This document shows, one piece after another, positions 45,202 through 56,136 of a stretch of 64,000 nucleotides of DNA; position 1 is the stretch's first letter, and each line of letters opens with the position of its first letter. The DNA lies in NCBI GenBank assembly GCA_007570785.1, contig ML664175.1, forward strand, positions 6,707,618 to 6,771,617. Reading direction: 5' to 3'. Under the pieces are notes generated by a model. It searched no databases and had not been told where the DNA came from. It saw nothing but the letters and a program-made list of their open reading frames with translations. The translations under genes and the position numbers were made by a program. This DNA is from Antilocapra americana (Eukaryota > Chordata > Mammalia > Artiodactyla > Antilocapridae).

Positions 45202-46539
45202 AATTAGATGGACTGACATGTGCCACTGGAGAATGAAAACAGCTGGAGAGGGCAGGAATAAGGAAGCAAATCTTATGTCTGATTTGTTGGTTAATAGAAG
45301 ATCTAAATATATGGCTGTAGAATAAACAGAAGTCAGATCAGAAGCTAGTGTAGTCAGGCTAATCTGTTCAAGAGTTTGAAATCTCTGAGATGAATGGATT
45401 TATTTTATCAAGAACCTGTCTATCATCCTGGCTCAGAGGAGCATCTGGGTTGGTCCAGCTGCTAACATAGTTACTCTGGAAGAGACTGGGTGTGAGCTGA
45501 TGGTTGTTGCTGACAGTTGGGTTGAGAGTCTAAGCACACCTTTCAGATACAACAAAATATCAAATGCTAACAGAGCAGCAGAGCTCAGGGTCTGTGGCAG
45601 AAGTGGCCAGATTTAGGGAGTCAGCTGGAAAGGAAGGAAGAAATTTGTGTCACAGAAAGACCAGAATGACTTGGCCAACTAATGCTAGAACCAGCACATC
45701 TGGATTTGATCTGGGTCAAATGGAAGCTTCCTCTGATGCTGATGTGTTTCTGGGTAAGGTTCTACAATGACAGAATCTCAGTGGGATCTCATGGGGAGTG
45801 GTGAGATGGTATTTCCTTTCTCACTATACTTTTGATCTGACTCTAGAGACCAAGTTTACTCAGGAATCATGTTTGGTTGAGGTGGGAGGTGGCAGGATGG
45901 GACTGGATAGAGTGTCTCAGCAAAAATGAGCTGATCCGTGTTCTAACCTCCTGACTTGCTCTCACACACTATGCACTTATTGTTTTGTTATTATCCAAAG
46001 AGACATCTGATTTATTCTGAAGCAGAGAATTTAAAGATGTATGCTCAGTGCTGCTGTCAAAATCACATTGACTTCTTTTTGTCTTAAAAATGCAATAGAC
46101 TTTCCTCCAGATCTGGTAAAGTCAGAGCTTTTTAATGTGCTTTGTTAAAATAAAGGGTTAGCTTTAAAAAGACAAAACACAGGTTAACCCAGATTCTTTA
46201 TTAATATTGTATTTGTGGTGACAGTACATTGTACATAACTCTATAGGAATTCTATTCTAATTCAGTAATAATTCATGTCCATGTATTCAGTGTGACAGTA
46301 TCATTAATTATGTCTCAATGAGTATGGAAAACATACATACTGTTAATGCTAAGCATTATTAGAAGTTAAATCATATTTTTCCTGATACATATAATAAGTA
46401 GTAGGCTTCACACATCATCTTTAAACCCAGGGAGTATCTTAACCGACATTTTTGTTCTTAACAATTTGTGTTGATAAATATAAAACAATATTTGCTGTAG
46501 GAAATGCAAAATATAGAATCTCTCCAGGAGAATTTAGCC
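45202..46539. other. Unique DNA, no gene seen
   Basis: No repeat recognised. A plus-strand 68-codon frame at 45564-45770 lacks a domain. From 46140 the sequence becomes AT-rich with several taatta-type motifs. Confidence 0.5.
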
Positions 46540-47060
46540 TTCTTAGCAGGAGCATGATTATTTGGTTACCTTCTGCTTTTTGCTTCCTGCCTACACGGTG
46601 TGATCTTTTCCCTCCTCCTCCTTCCTAATATCCTGTGAAGGTGCCAATTACCCTGCTGCTTATCAGTTGAAAACTATGCCTGGTGCAAAGGGAACATCAA
46701 TTATTTGTGAGCTGAGAGCTAAGCCTGCTAGAATCATAATAAAGGAAGCTGGAGCTTCTAGCTAATAGAATATATCAAAAGGTGATGTGTAGACCAAAAT
46801 GAGCACATTTTAGAAGTCTAGGCCTCAAAGATAAAATTAGGCCAGATTTCCATACCTTAATGCTGTGTAAGTTACATAAGAATGAAGAATGTGCTAATGT
46901 TAATGAAGAAAGCTAGTATTTTCCCTTAATTAGCAAGGCTTTTAACACATACTGGATTTATTAATACTGCTGACTTTTCCTTTCTGAATCTGGTATTGTG
47001 TTTGTTTGCTTTGCTTCCAAATGGTAACCAAGCATCAGGGAAGCTAGAGTCCAGTCTCCT
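46540..47060. other. Repeat-free block with homeodomain-type motifs
   Basis: The block contains ccaattaccctgctgcttat, ccttaattagcaaggctttt, ttattaatactgctg and tgtttgtttgctttgc. No coding frame of note. It has the look of a conserved non-coding element, but conservation cannot be judged from one sequence. Confidence 0.3.
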
Positions 47061-47399
47061 TAGACCCCTTAGAGATGTGTTTATGAACTATTTGTGATTG
47101 TCATTGCCTTGTAGTTTCAAAAGAGGCAGTTAAAGAGATTGGGTGGGTGTGGAAATGTCAGTGATTAGTTAATTCTATGAATAGAGAGCTTCCAGCTGCC
47201 TAGAAAAGCTAACAAGTTTCTCTCTCCTGATATTCATATAAGAATTCAACCAGTCACTTAAACTGTCTAATATATGGATGCTCACACAAAATTACAAGGA
47301 TTAGAATATTTCTTTTAGAAATGAAGAAGATGACTATATGGGCAGAATGAAATTCTAAATTTGCCACTAACCCATTCTCACTAATGTGGAAGAGGATTA
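47061..47399. other. Unique DNA, no gene seen
   Basis: No feature recognised. Confidence 0.45.
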
Positions 47400-47600
47400 C
47401 CATTGATATGTTTTTTAAATAAACAAATTTTTTATTTTAGAATAGTTTGTACATAAAAGTTGCAAAGATAGCACAGAGAGTACCCATACCCACTGTAGCC
47501 TGCTCCCTTATTGTTAACATCTTACATTATTATGGAACATTTATCGAAACTAAGGAACTGATATTGATACATTATTACCTATTGGTTTTTAATTTCCTTT
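47400..47600 (-). mobile_element. Old L1M 3' end, minus strand
   Basis: The order is tattttagaatagtttgtac, then agttgcaaagatagcacaga, then cttattgttaacatcttaca, then tgatattgatacattattac, the reverse complement of an L1M 3' UTR. Confidence 0.85.
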
Positions 47601-47869
47601 GAGTATTATTTATTATTGTAAGACACTGCTCCAATATTGGGAATTTCTTCAATGTTCACATATTATATTAATTTTTCAAAGTCAGTAATGTTTATACATG
47701 AGCTTATTGCCTTCCAAGTGGATTGCTCTGGATGGTATTTTACCCTTTAGATCCTGTGTCTAACCAAGTCCCTGTGCTTCTCTCAGCCCCTGAGACCTTT
47801 GGGGATGAAAGTCAGATGCACTGAGTGATGTTTTAGCTGCAGTGCAAGGAGACTGCTGATCAGAAAAGG

Positions 47870-48015
47870 TACTTTAAAAATCACCCCACTTAATTCACAT
47901 ATTTCACAGAGAAGGAAACAGAGGCCTGTCTAGGTGAGGTGACTCACCCAAGGTCACATGCCACTGGTGGCAGAATCTGGACTGAAGCCCAGCCTTCACA
48001 TTTATGACCTCTGAT
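47870..48015 (-). mobile_element. MIR SINE
   Basis: It has cacagagaaggaaacagagg, then gtgactcacccaaggtcaca, then ggcagaatctggactgaagc, matching the MIR core and tRNA-like part in reverse. Confidence 0.88.
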
Positions 48016-48189
48016 AAAATTTTCACAGTGACGCTTTTATTTTATTTATTATTTATACTCTACTGACTTAAAAAAAAAATTGGAACCAGCTGCCCTGTGA
48101 TTATTTTGCTTTGAATGCAGTATAGATCATTGTATCCTGCATGATTGAAGTGAATTTTTAAAAAGTAAATAATGCTCTCACCTATAATT

Positions 48190-48290
48190 ATTTAATAAAT
48201 AGTTCCTGTAACATAATCACCATGCTCTTGATGCCTTCCACATAGTAGGCACTCAACAAATACAGGTAAAATGAACAAATGAATAATGCT
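48190..48290 (+). mobile_element. L2 or MIR 3' tail
   Basis: It has ccacatagtaggcactcaac, then aaatacaggtaaaatgaaca, then aatgaataatg, the terminal motif shared by L2 and MIR 3' ends. Confidence 0.65.
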
Positions 48291-48479
48291 AACTTGGGAT
48301 TGATGAACAAAAGAGTTCACAGCACAATCAGGTGAGTGCGGCATGGGTGAATGAGTGAAAAGAAATACGATTTTTAAAAATTTTTATTCTTGGCTCTGGA
48401 AAAGGCAGGGCTGGATGAGATACTGTAGCGTGAATGACAATGATTTTGGCTTGTGACTCCTTTATGCAATTAGATGAGC

Positions 48480-48650
48480 TGCAAAGGTGGGGATCTGATA
48501 TGGTGGAAAGTGTTCCAGGTCCCAGGTGTGAAACTGGGCAAGTTGTTTGGATTCTCTGAGCCTTAGGTCCCTCACTTGTCAGTATCTTGGGGCTGTTGCC
48601 ACTGTTAAATGAGAGAATGATGGGAAAGTACTTTTTAAGCACTAAAATCT
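48480..48650 (+). mobile_element. MIR SINE
   Basis: It has gtgtgaaactgggcaagttg, then tctctgagccttaggtccct, then gttaaatgagagaatgatgg, then aagtactttttaagcacta. This order fits MIR plus strand. Confidence 0.75.
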
Positions 48651-50339
48651 GACATCAATGTTACTTTTTTTTTTTTTTTGCAAGTTACCTCAGCATACTA
48701 AAAATGTTAGAAAAATGAACATTTGGAATTAAAAAGGGAAATAAACAGATGTCAAGACAGGTTTCATAACTCAACCATGTAACAGAAAAAACTGAGTCCA
48801 AAATGACTGATTGGAGAAGGGAGCTGATTGACTAGCAATTTCTGCCCTGCTCTGCCTCAGGTTTATCACTCTGTTACTAGGGAGAGAGGGAGAAACCTTG
48901 GTAAGCACGGAAGTGCTCTACAGGTAAGCGGCGGTGTATATTAATAGAAACCTTTTCCAATCAAAATACTCAGAGTGACTGCGCACTTCTAAGCCACAGC
49001 TTCTGACTTCCTGACTTCCAGAGGTCAGACAAAGCCAGGGCCAAATGAGAACCAACAGCAACTGCATAAAACAGCTCCCAGCCTATGATATCACAAATCA
49101 CCCTATGAGATCTTCAATCTGTTTAACTGGGACTGAGACTTGCTTCATTCATTGGTGAGCAGCTCCAGGCAAGACTGAGAAGTATCCTTAGTTTTGCCTT
49201 CCTGCTTGTTTATGCCTTCCAGCATACCCAGATTTTAGACATCTAGAGCCTCTGCTGCGGAGCTGGTATAGCCCAACGAACCACAGAAAAGATGATCTGA
49301 TGTCCATCTCTTCTTCACTGTCCTTTTCATTCATTGTCTGTATCCTGTTTAAACATGACCTGGCTGATAACCCATATCCATGCTCCAAACCATAAACACT
49401 CAACCCATGTCCAAAGTGATAGGAGGTTATGAATCACCATCTTGTGTTAGTAGGATCTTCAGAGAATTGATCTGGGGGAAAAAATCAGAGTTTGGTTTTA
49501 GACAGTAGGATATCCATGTGGACCTGTCCCTTAAATATAGACTGATGATAAGGAAAGAGGCTAGTGTAAGGGATATAAATTTTGAGATGATTTAGTAGAA
49601 GAGAGATTAGACTGATTGTGTGGCCCCAGAAGGTGGAATACAGTGGTAACTTAAAAACACACAGCATAAGAGTCAGGAATTTATTCAGAGTCTTACTGAG
49701 GTCTAAAAGCTAAGAGTAATCCACGTATCTCTGAGGAAACTGCTCTGACAAGGTAGGGGAGGGACCAGTATTTATTTAGCATGTATTTCCCAGTGAAATT
49801 TGTGGCTAGAGAATATGTACAGTAAAGCATACATCTTGGTAAAGGATTGCTGCTGATCACAAGGAACAAATACCTAAGTTGATGATTTTAGTGCTCTTCT
49901 ACATATGGGAAGGTGCGCTAGTCTGGTTTCATTGAACTTCTTCCTGAGACATGCATCTAAGAACCTATTTATTCAAAGCATGGAGTGCCTCATTCTGTTT
50001 CTCATCCTGCTTTTCCTCTCAAGTTGTACTTTTGGTGGGCAACTACAATGGATTATGGCTTAACCCTTGTAGAATTGGGTGGTGAGCAGCACTTTTTGTT
50101 TCTCTTGCTCACAAGAGTATTATGGCAAGTCACAAGATCTTTGGCAGGACAAGTAATGTTCCTGTTTGCCTATTGGCCCCACAATTTGATTGATAAAATG
50201 TGTTTAATTTTGAAAAATTGAGTTTTATTCAAAGACCTAAAAGGACTTACATTATGAGTTTTAAAATATCTCAACATTGTTTTCCTAAATTGGATGAAAG
50301 GAAATATTCTTCTTAGCTAGCCACTTTTGCTTTTGCATA
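48651..50339. other. Unique DNA with a poly-T tract
   Basis: A T run of about 15 bases lies near 48665-48679. The part at 48780-49180 contains gtgctctacaggtaagcggc, which resembles a splice donor, but no exon can be supported. No other feature is recognised. Confidence 0.45.
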
Positions 50340-50560
50340 TTCAGTTTTCCATTCAACAAATATTTACTGTGTGTTCACTATTTGCCAGACACTATTCTAG
50401 AAAATAGAGATAAAACAACAAACAAACTGGGTAAAGTCAGTTACTTCATGAAACTGACACTAATTAGAGGAGACAGACAATCAACAGATAGTAGAATAAA
50501 AGACTAAATATATTTCAAAAGGTGATAAGTGCCCTGGAGAATAATAAAGAAGTATTTAAG
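50340..50560 (+). repeat. Ancient interspersed-repeat-like segment
   Basis: It has attcaacaaatatttactgt, then tttgccagacactattctag, then gaggagacagacaatcaaca, then aaggtgataagtgccctgga. This is the clearest copy here of the old family also noted at 14005, 29491, 34690 and 42560. Confidence 0.65.
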
Positions 50561-50841
50561 AGAACTAGGTGGGCTGGAAGTGGAGGTGCTAGTTTACATA
50601 GGTATTCAGGAACGGACTCTCCTAAAGTGTTATTAACTAGGGCCCTGAATGAAATTAGAATTATGACTGTATAGTCTCCTATCTTCCATTAGTCAACCAC
50701 CTGAGGGCATGTGTATCAGGGCTTATGCCAATGAGATCTGACATAAAAAAATCTAAGACCTTGGCTCCATCCCTTAATTGGTGCCTAAACTATTCTGCTG
50801 CTCTGCATTGCTCATTTTCTCCCCACTGGGGTAAGGTGGAG
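50561..50841. other. Unique DNA
   Basis: No feature recognised. Confidence 0.45.
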
Positions 50842-51064
50842 ACCATTACTTAGCTCATTTCTCAGTAGGTAAAGAATATGCGTGTAGTGCAGGACACCGG
50901 TGTTTGATTCCTAGGTCAGGAAGATCCCCTGGAGAAGAAAATGGAAACCCACTCCAGTATTCTTGCCTGGAGAAACCCATGGACAGAGAGGCCTACCAGG
51001 CTACGGTCCATGGAGTCACAAGAGTTGGACACAACTTAGCGACTAAACCACCACCACCATTACT
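50842..51064 (+). mobile_element. Bov-tA SINE
   Basis: The body is 50851-51055, with a degraded head (ctcatttctcagtaggtaaa), a mutated B box (gtttgattcc) and a full Bov-A body ending tagcgactaaaccaccacc. The target accattact occurs at 50842-50850 and 51056-51064. Confidence 0.94.
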
Positions 51065-52019
51065 TTGCAGGCAGCTAGAGTTGGGATGAACCTGCTGCTT
51101 CATTTTTAGGAAAAGAATAACATTTAGTAATACTTTATTATTCTGTGACAGTTATGGAATAAGCTATTCCATAGAAGGAATTCATCATTGCAAAATATTA
51201 TTCCAAATAGCTTATCCGTTTAGTTCCTGAATTTAACTTAATAAATAATATAAAGCATTTGGAGTAAAGTCTTTAAGACCATATTGCAAATATATTAGAC
51301 TGCAAAAACAGTTTGTTGGGCAATTTAATTTGTTTACACTAGTACTTCTTTACCAAAACATATGAGTCAGCTTATACCATATAATAAAATATCAAAATAT
51401 AAATCAGAAATATAAAATCCAGAATGAAAATAATGTAAATCTAAAATAGAAAGTTATGATTCAAGAAAAGATATTAGAATGAAATGGCCTCTAAGGCTCT
51501 AAGGCTGAACATTTGCTTCTAAACTTCCTGGTAGTCAAAGTGACAGAGAAAAAAAGTCAGGTCCCTCATTTTTAATGTGCTAGAATGGGAAAAAAAGTTA
51601 TACAACATCTCTAGAGAAAATAAAACCTTTCCTAGTGTTTTCTCTGTGGTATGTTTCTTCTAGAGATAAGTTGAATATAATTTAAATCCTGTGTATTAAA
51701 TTTATTACTTTGATTGGCAGCTGTTTATTATTTTGAATAACCATTGAAATGTCTGTTTTCATGAAATAAAGGGAACTCAGAGGGACATATTTTTGAATTC
51801 TTACATACTGACCTCCTTGCCTTCTTCTTTTTTCTCTCACTTTCAATCTCTTGGCCCTAGTTTTGCTCTGGTGTCAGTGCCCTCGCTTCTAAGAGAACAT
51901 TCTCCTACTTGACTAATTTTTGACTTCTGATATGCTGTGTATGGATAGCTCAATAATCATGCTTATAGAGTTGTATTTAGAGTAATAAATATCAATGATA
52001 AAACAACAATATCATTTAT
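51065..52019. other. Unique AT-rich DNA, no gene seen
   Basis: No repeat or exon recognised. Confidence 0.5.
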
Positions 52020-52215
52020 GATATATAACAAGCAGTGTTCTAAACATTTGGCATGTATGAACTCATTTAATACTGTTTACAGTCTGATGAGGGAAAAAAT
52101 TACCATTTCTATGTTATAGATAGAACATCAAGGCTCAGAAGGGGCCCCCAACTTGCCTGCTGTCTCACATGTGTAGATGGGCTGAGAACCGAGGCATGCA
52201 GGGCTAGGATTTTAG
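52020..52215 (-). mobile_element. MIR SINE
   Basis: The order is gcagtgttctaaacatttgg, then gaactcatttaatactgttt, then ccatttctatgttatagata, then gcccccaacttgcctgctgt. It reads as MIR reverse complement with strong divergence. Confidence 0.8.
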
Positions 52216-53310
52216 AAACTCTCACAGTGGGATGACTTGATGTCATCTGATTGTATTCTTCAAAGCTCTTCCCCCACTGTGCACTTGATTCTTGTGTTCT
52301 GGATGGTTACAGTCCCCACACACAGACTCCTGATAAGTGAATTGTGTGACTGAACTGGTTAGTGCTTATGGCATGAAGGATTTCCTCTGGCAAGAGAAAA
52401 TGCTGTCTGAGGGGAACTAAATTTCTAAAGCTTGGCCCTACCTCTCTAAATCACATCTGAATTCTAATCTCCAATCTTCTTTTTATTCACTAGATCATAG
52501 TTCCTTCAGCTATAAAACTTTAAGATTGTGGAGTCTTGTGCAAGTTGAAATGAGAAAGAAATATAAAAACACTTAAAGAACTTAAGTGATTTTTCATTCT
52601 GAATAAGGGTTTACCATATGTTCAATGCAGAGGCTTCTATAAATGAAACCTCATACAGTTCCAACTAACTAAATAAAGCTATTTATTTTTAAATATTACT
52701 CTTGCCATTTCATGTATTTTCTGTTACCTAAAATAAAACAGCTTTTGTGTATTACTGTTTCTCAACCATGATTCTAGTTATCCTTTCTGTATGGTACTCT
52801 GTCTGGTCATGCAGAATTGATCAGCTGTTCAAGTGCATAACAGGATCCTCCACCTAAATTTAGAAATTGGTAAATAAAACAGAGATAGGAGCCTCAGAGT
52901 CTGCAGTAGTACAGATGATTATCTTTTTGGCTTTTAAACAAACATAAATACTCTAAAGCTTGCTCTTAGCATGTAACTTTATAATTAAATTAATGTAATA
53001 CCACTTTGTTCTTTTGTATCACATTTCAGTTGAAGATCTAGAAGGGATTTTAGCAAATGCAAGTGCTTTTTCCTTGGTTCCTGTAGAAAAAGAAGCTTGG
53101 TTGATTATGCTTGTATGATGGCCAGTTGCATCAAGACCATTAGGATTGATGAGCTGGCTACGAATACCATCACAGTCCAAATTTGCCTAGACTTAGCACA
53201 ACAAATCTTTTTACACTTCCTGGGTCAATCCTAGTTTTTTTTTAACCTCCTGTTACCTATTACCTAAAAATAACCCATAGAATATACCAAAATATAGAGG
53301 TTAATCTTCA
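52216..53310. other. Unique DNA, no gene seen
   Basis: No repeat or exon recognised. Confidence 0.5.
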
Positions 53311-54137
53311 TACCTGCTTATTTAACTTATATGCAGAGTACATCATGTGAAATGCTGGGCTAGATGAAGCACAAGCTGAAATCAAGATTGCCAAGAGCAA
53401 TATCAATAACCTCAGATATACAGATGCCATCACCTTTTTGGCAGAAAGCGAAGAAGAACTAAAGAGCCTCTTGATGAAAGTGAAAGAGGAGAATGAAAAA
53501 GTTGGCTTAAAATTCAACATTCAGAACACTAAGATCATGGCATCCAGTCCCATCACTTCATGGCAAATAGATGGGAAAACAATGGAAACGATGAGAGACT
53601 TTTTGGGGGGGGGGGGGCTCCAAAATCACTGCAGATAGTGACTGCAGACATGAAATTAAAAGATGCTTGCTCCTTGGAAGAAAAGCTATGACCAACCTAG
53701 ACAGCATATTAAAAAGCAGAGACATTACTCTGCCAACAAAGGTCCATCTAGTCAAAGCTATTGTTTTTCTAGTAGTCATGTATGGATGTGAGAGTCGGAC
53801 TATAAAGAAAGCTGAGCGCTGAAGAACTGATGCTTTTGAACAGTGGTGTTGGAGAAGACTCTTGAGAGTCCCTTGGACTGCAAGAATATCCAACCAGTCC
53901 ATCCTAAAGGAAATCAGTCCTGAATATTTATGGGAAGGACTGATGCTGAAGCTGAAACTCTTAATACTTTGGCCACCTGATGCAAAGAACTGATTCATTT
54001 GAAAAGACCCTGATGCTGGGAAAGATTGAAAATGGGAGTAGAAAGTGATGACAGAGGATGAGATGGTTAGATGGCGTCGCTGACTCAATGGACATGAGTT
54101 GAGTAAGCTCCGGGAGTTGGTGATGGACAGGGACAAT
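53311..54137 (+). mobile_element. BovB LINE fragment, catalytic motif lost, 3'-truncated
   Basis: Reverse-transcriptase C-terminal half and following region of BovB. The catalytic YADD box reads YTDA at 53417-53428, losing the second aspartate. KVGLKFNIQNTKIM is still readable. A run of 13 Gs (53605-53617) replaces the usual TTTTGGG. The sequence then matches BovB without interruption to gttggtgatggacaggga (about 54137), where it stops roughly 70 bases before the normal 3' end. It lacks the terminal gcgtgctgc..gactgaactg segment. Confidence 0.93.
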
Positions 54138-54227
54138 CAGTAAAATGATAAAGAGGAAAGGAGGTGTATGGTGAAGAAAGAGGGAAATGAGGAGGGGCAG
54201 GACTGCATGGGATCTGTCCTTAATATT

Positions 54228-54552
54228 TTTCTTAAACTTTTTATTGGGGTATAACCAGTTAACAAACAATGTTATGATAGTTTCAGGTGAGCAGTGAAGG
54301 GACTCAGTCATACTTATACATGTGTTCATTCTCCCCGAAACACCCCTCTCATCCTGGCTACCACATAACATTGAGCAGAGTTCCCTGTGCTGTACAGTAG
54401 GCTCAATTTTTATCCATTATAAATATAGCAATGTATAGATGTCCATCCAAAACTCCCTAACTATTCCTTCCCCTCATCCTTCCTTATCTGGCAACCATAA
54501 ATTCATTCTCAGTCTCTTTCTGTTTTGTAAGTAGTTCATTTGAACCATTTCT
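54228..54552 (-). mobile_element. Artiodactyl L1 3' end, minus strand
   Basis: It has aaactttttattggggtata, then tatgatagtttcaggtgagc, then ggctaccacataacattgag, then ctgtgctgtacagtaggctc, then cttatctggcaaccataaat. It lies between two BovB pieces. Confidence 0.85.
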
Positions 54553-55195
54553 CCTTTTTTTCTGTTGATGGGTGGGGCTGTGTTCCCTCCCTGTAGTTTG
54601 GCCTCAGGCCAAACTGTGGAGGGATAATGGTGGTCAATGGCTACCTCCTTCAAAAGGCCAGCACGGCACACCTCCCAGGACTGTTGTAGTCAGTGCCCCT
54701 GACCCCATGGCAGGCCACTGTCGACCCACGCCTCTGCCAGAGACTCCTGGACACTCACAGGCAAATCTGGCTCAGTCTATTTTGAGGTCACTGCTCCTTT
54801 CTTCTGGGTCCTGATGTGTACAAGGGATTGTTTGTGCCCTTCAAGAGTCTCTGTTTCCCCAGTCCTGTGGAAGTTATGTAATCAAATTAACACCTTCTAG
54901 AACTAACATCAAATAAGGTGTCCTTTTCATCAGAGGGGACTGGAATGCAAAAATAGGAAGTCAAGAGATACCTGGACTAACAGGCAAGTTTGGCCTTGGA
55001 GTACAAAATGAAGCAGGGGAAAGGCCAACAGACTTTTGCCTAGAGAATGCAATGGTCATAGCAAACACCCTTTTCCAACAACACAAGAGACAACTCTACA
55101 TATGGACATCACCAGATGGTCAATACCAGAATCATATTGATTATATTCTTTGCAGCCCAAAATGGAGAAGCTCTATATAGTCAGCAGAAACAAGA
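54553..55195 (+). mobile_element. BovB LINE 5' part with endonuclease sequence
   Basis: 54553-54890 looks like BovB 5' non-coding sequence (gttgatgggtggggctgtgt, then a perfect palindrome at 54595-54615, then cctggacactcacaggcaaa). From about 54895 it jumps to the endonuclease coding region: GDWNAKIGSQEIPG (54938-54979), GKFGLGVQNEAG, then LYIWTSPDGQYQNHIDYILCS near 55095-55155. The D-Y-I motif belongs to apurinic-type endonucleases. The segment between them is deleted, and the reverse-transcriptase part is absent. Confidence 0.82.
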
Positions 55196-55746
55196 CCAGG
55201 AACTGACTTCCCAAATTCAGACTTCAGATGAAGAAAGTAGGTAAAACCACTAGGCCATTCAGGTATGAATAATGTACCAGATGAGTATCAGAATCACCAG
55301 AGAAGCTAATAAGATTACAGAGGTCTAGGATCACTGAAATAGAATAGGGTCTGGGATTTTGTTTTTTTACCCACTTCCCCAGGTGACTCTGATACTAACC
55401 AGAGCTTTAAAGCCGTTGCCTCAGAGAAACTCATGCAAGAATGGGATCAACCCAAAAGGGAGACGAAGAGGGGTAGTGAGAGGAGGAGGAGAGCCAAGAA
55501 CCTTTCCAAAAGTCTGGGGAGGGTGTGCTGACAGTGCTGAAAGAGAAACCCTGCAGAGCAACTATCATTCTGCATGGAACTTCAGGAAGATGGGCTAAGA
55601 GCCTCTCTCGCTCTGTTTGCAACAAGTATAAGTGCCTATTTGAGAGATGTCACTAAAGGTTTAAATTCCTTTTTGCTGTTTTGGGGGTGATGTTGGGTTT
55701 GTGTTTCTTTTTAATAAAATAACAAACTGAGAATGCAGATGAGGTG
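55196..55746. other. Unique DNA, no gene seen
   Basis: Frames at 55359-55625 on both strands overlap and have no recognisable domain. Confidence 0.45.
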
Positions 55747-56136
55747 TGTTATGGAGTGGATGTTTGTGTCCCCCAAATTCACAAGTTGGAGCCCTAATCC
55801 TCCATGTGTCTGTATTTGGAGATGGAGGTCTCTAAGGAAGTAAGTAAAGTTAAAAGAGGTCACAGGAATAAGGTCCTGATCTGATAGGATTAATGTCCTG
55901 ATAAGAGAGAACTTACTTTCTCCCTCCCTGTGTGCACACATAAGGAAAGACCCTGTAAGGACATGGAGAAGGCAGCTACCTACAAACCAGGAAGAGAGTT
56001 CTTACCAGAAATGGAATTTGCCAGCACCTTGATCATATAACTTCTAATTTCCAGAAATTTGAGTAAATAAATATCTGTTGTTTTAGCCACGTGGTTAATG
56101 GTATTTCTTTATGACATCTCAGTAAGAGTAATACAA
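55747..56136 (+). mobile_element. MLT1 LTR (ERVL-MaLR), solo
   Basis: It reads gttatggagtggatgtttgt, then gtcccccaaattcacaagtt, then ctgtatttggagatggaggt, then aaggacatggagaaggcagc, then aataaatatctgttgtttta, then atctcagtaagagtaataca, the whole order of an MLT1 LTR. No internal retroviral sequence flanks it. Confidence 0.9.

Noticed and set aside
48905..48960. Splice donor (caggtaagc) marking an exon
   Set aside because: One donor-like motif is not evidence. No acceptor, no open coding stretch and no polyadenylation context were found.
53558..54136. 192-codon minus-strand frame
   Set aside because: Antisense to BovB. The same antisense pattern recurs in every BovB copy, so it is a by-product of codon structure.
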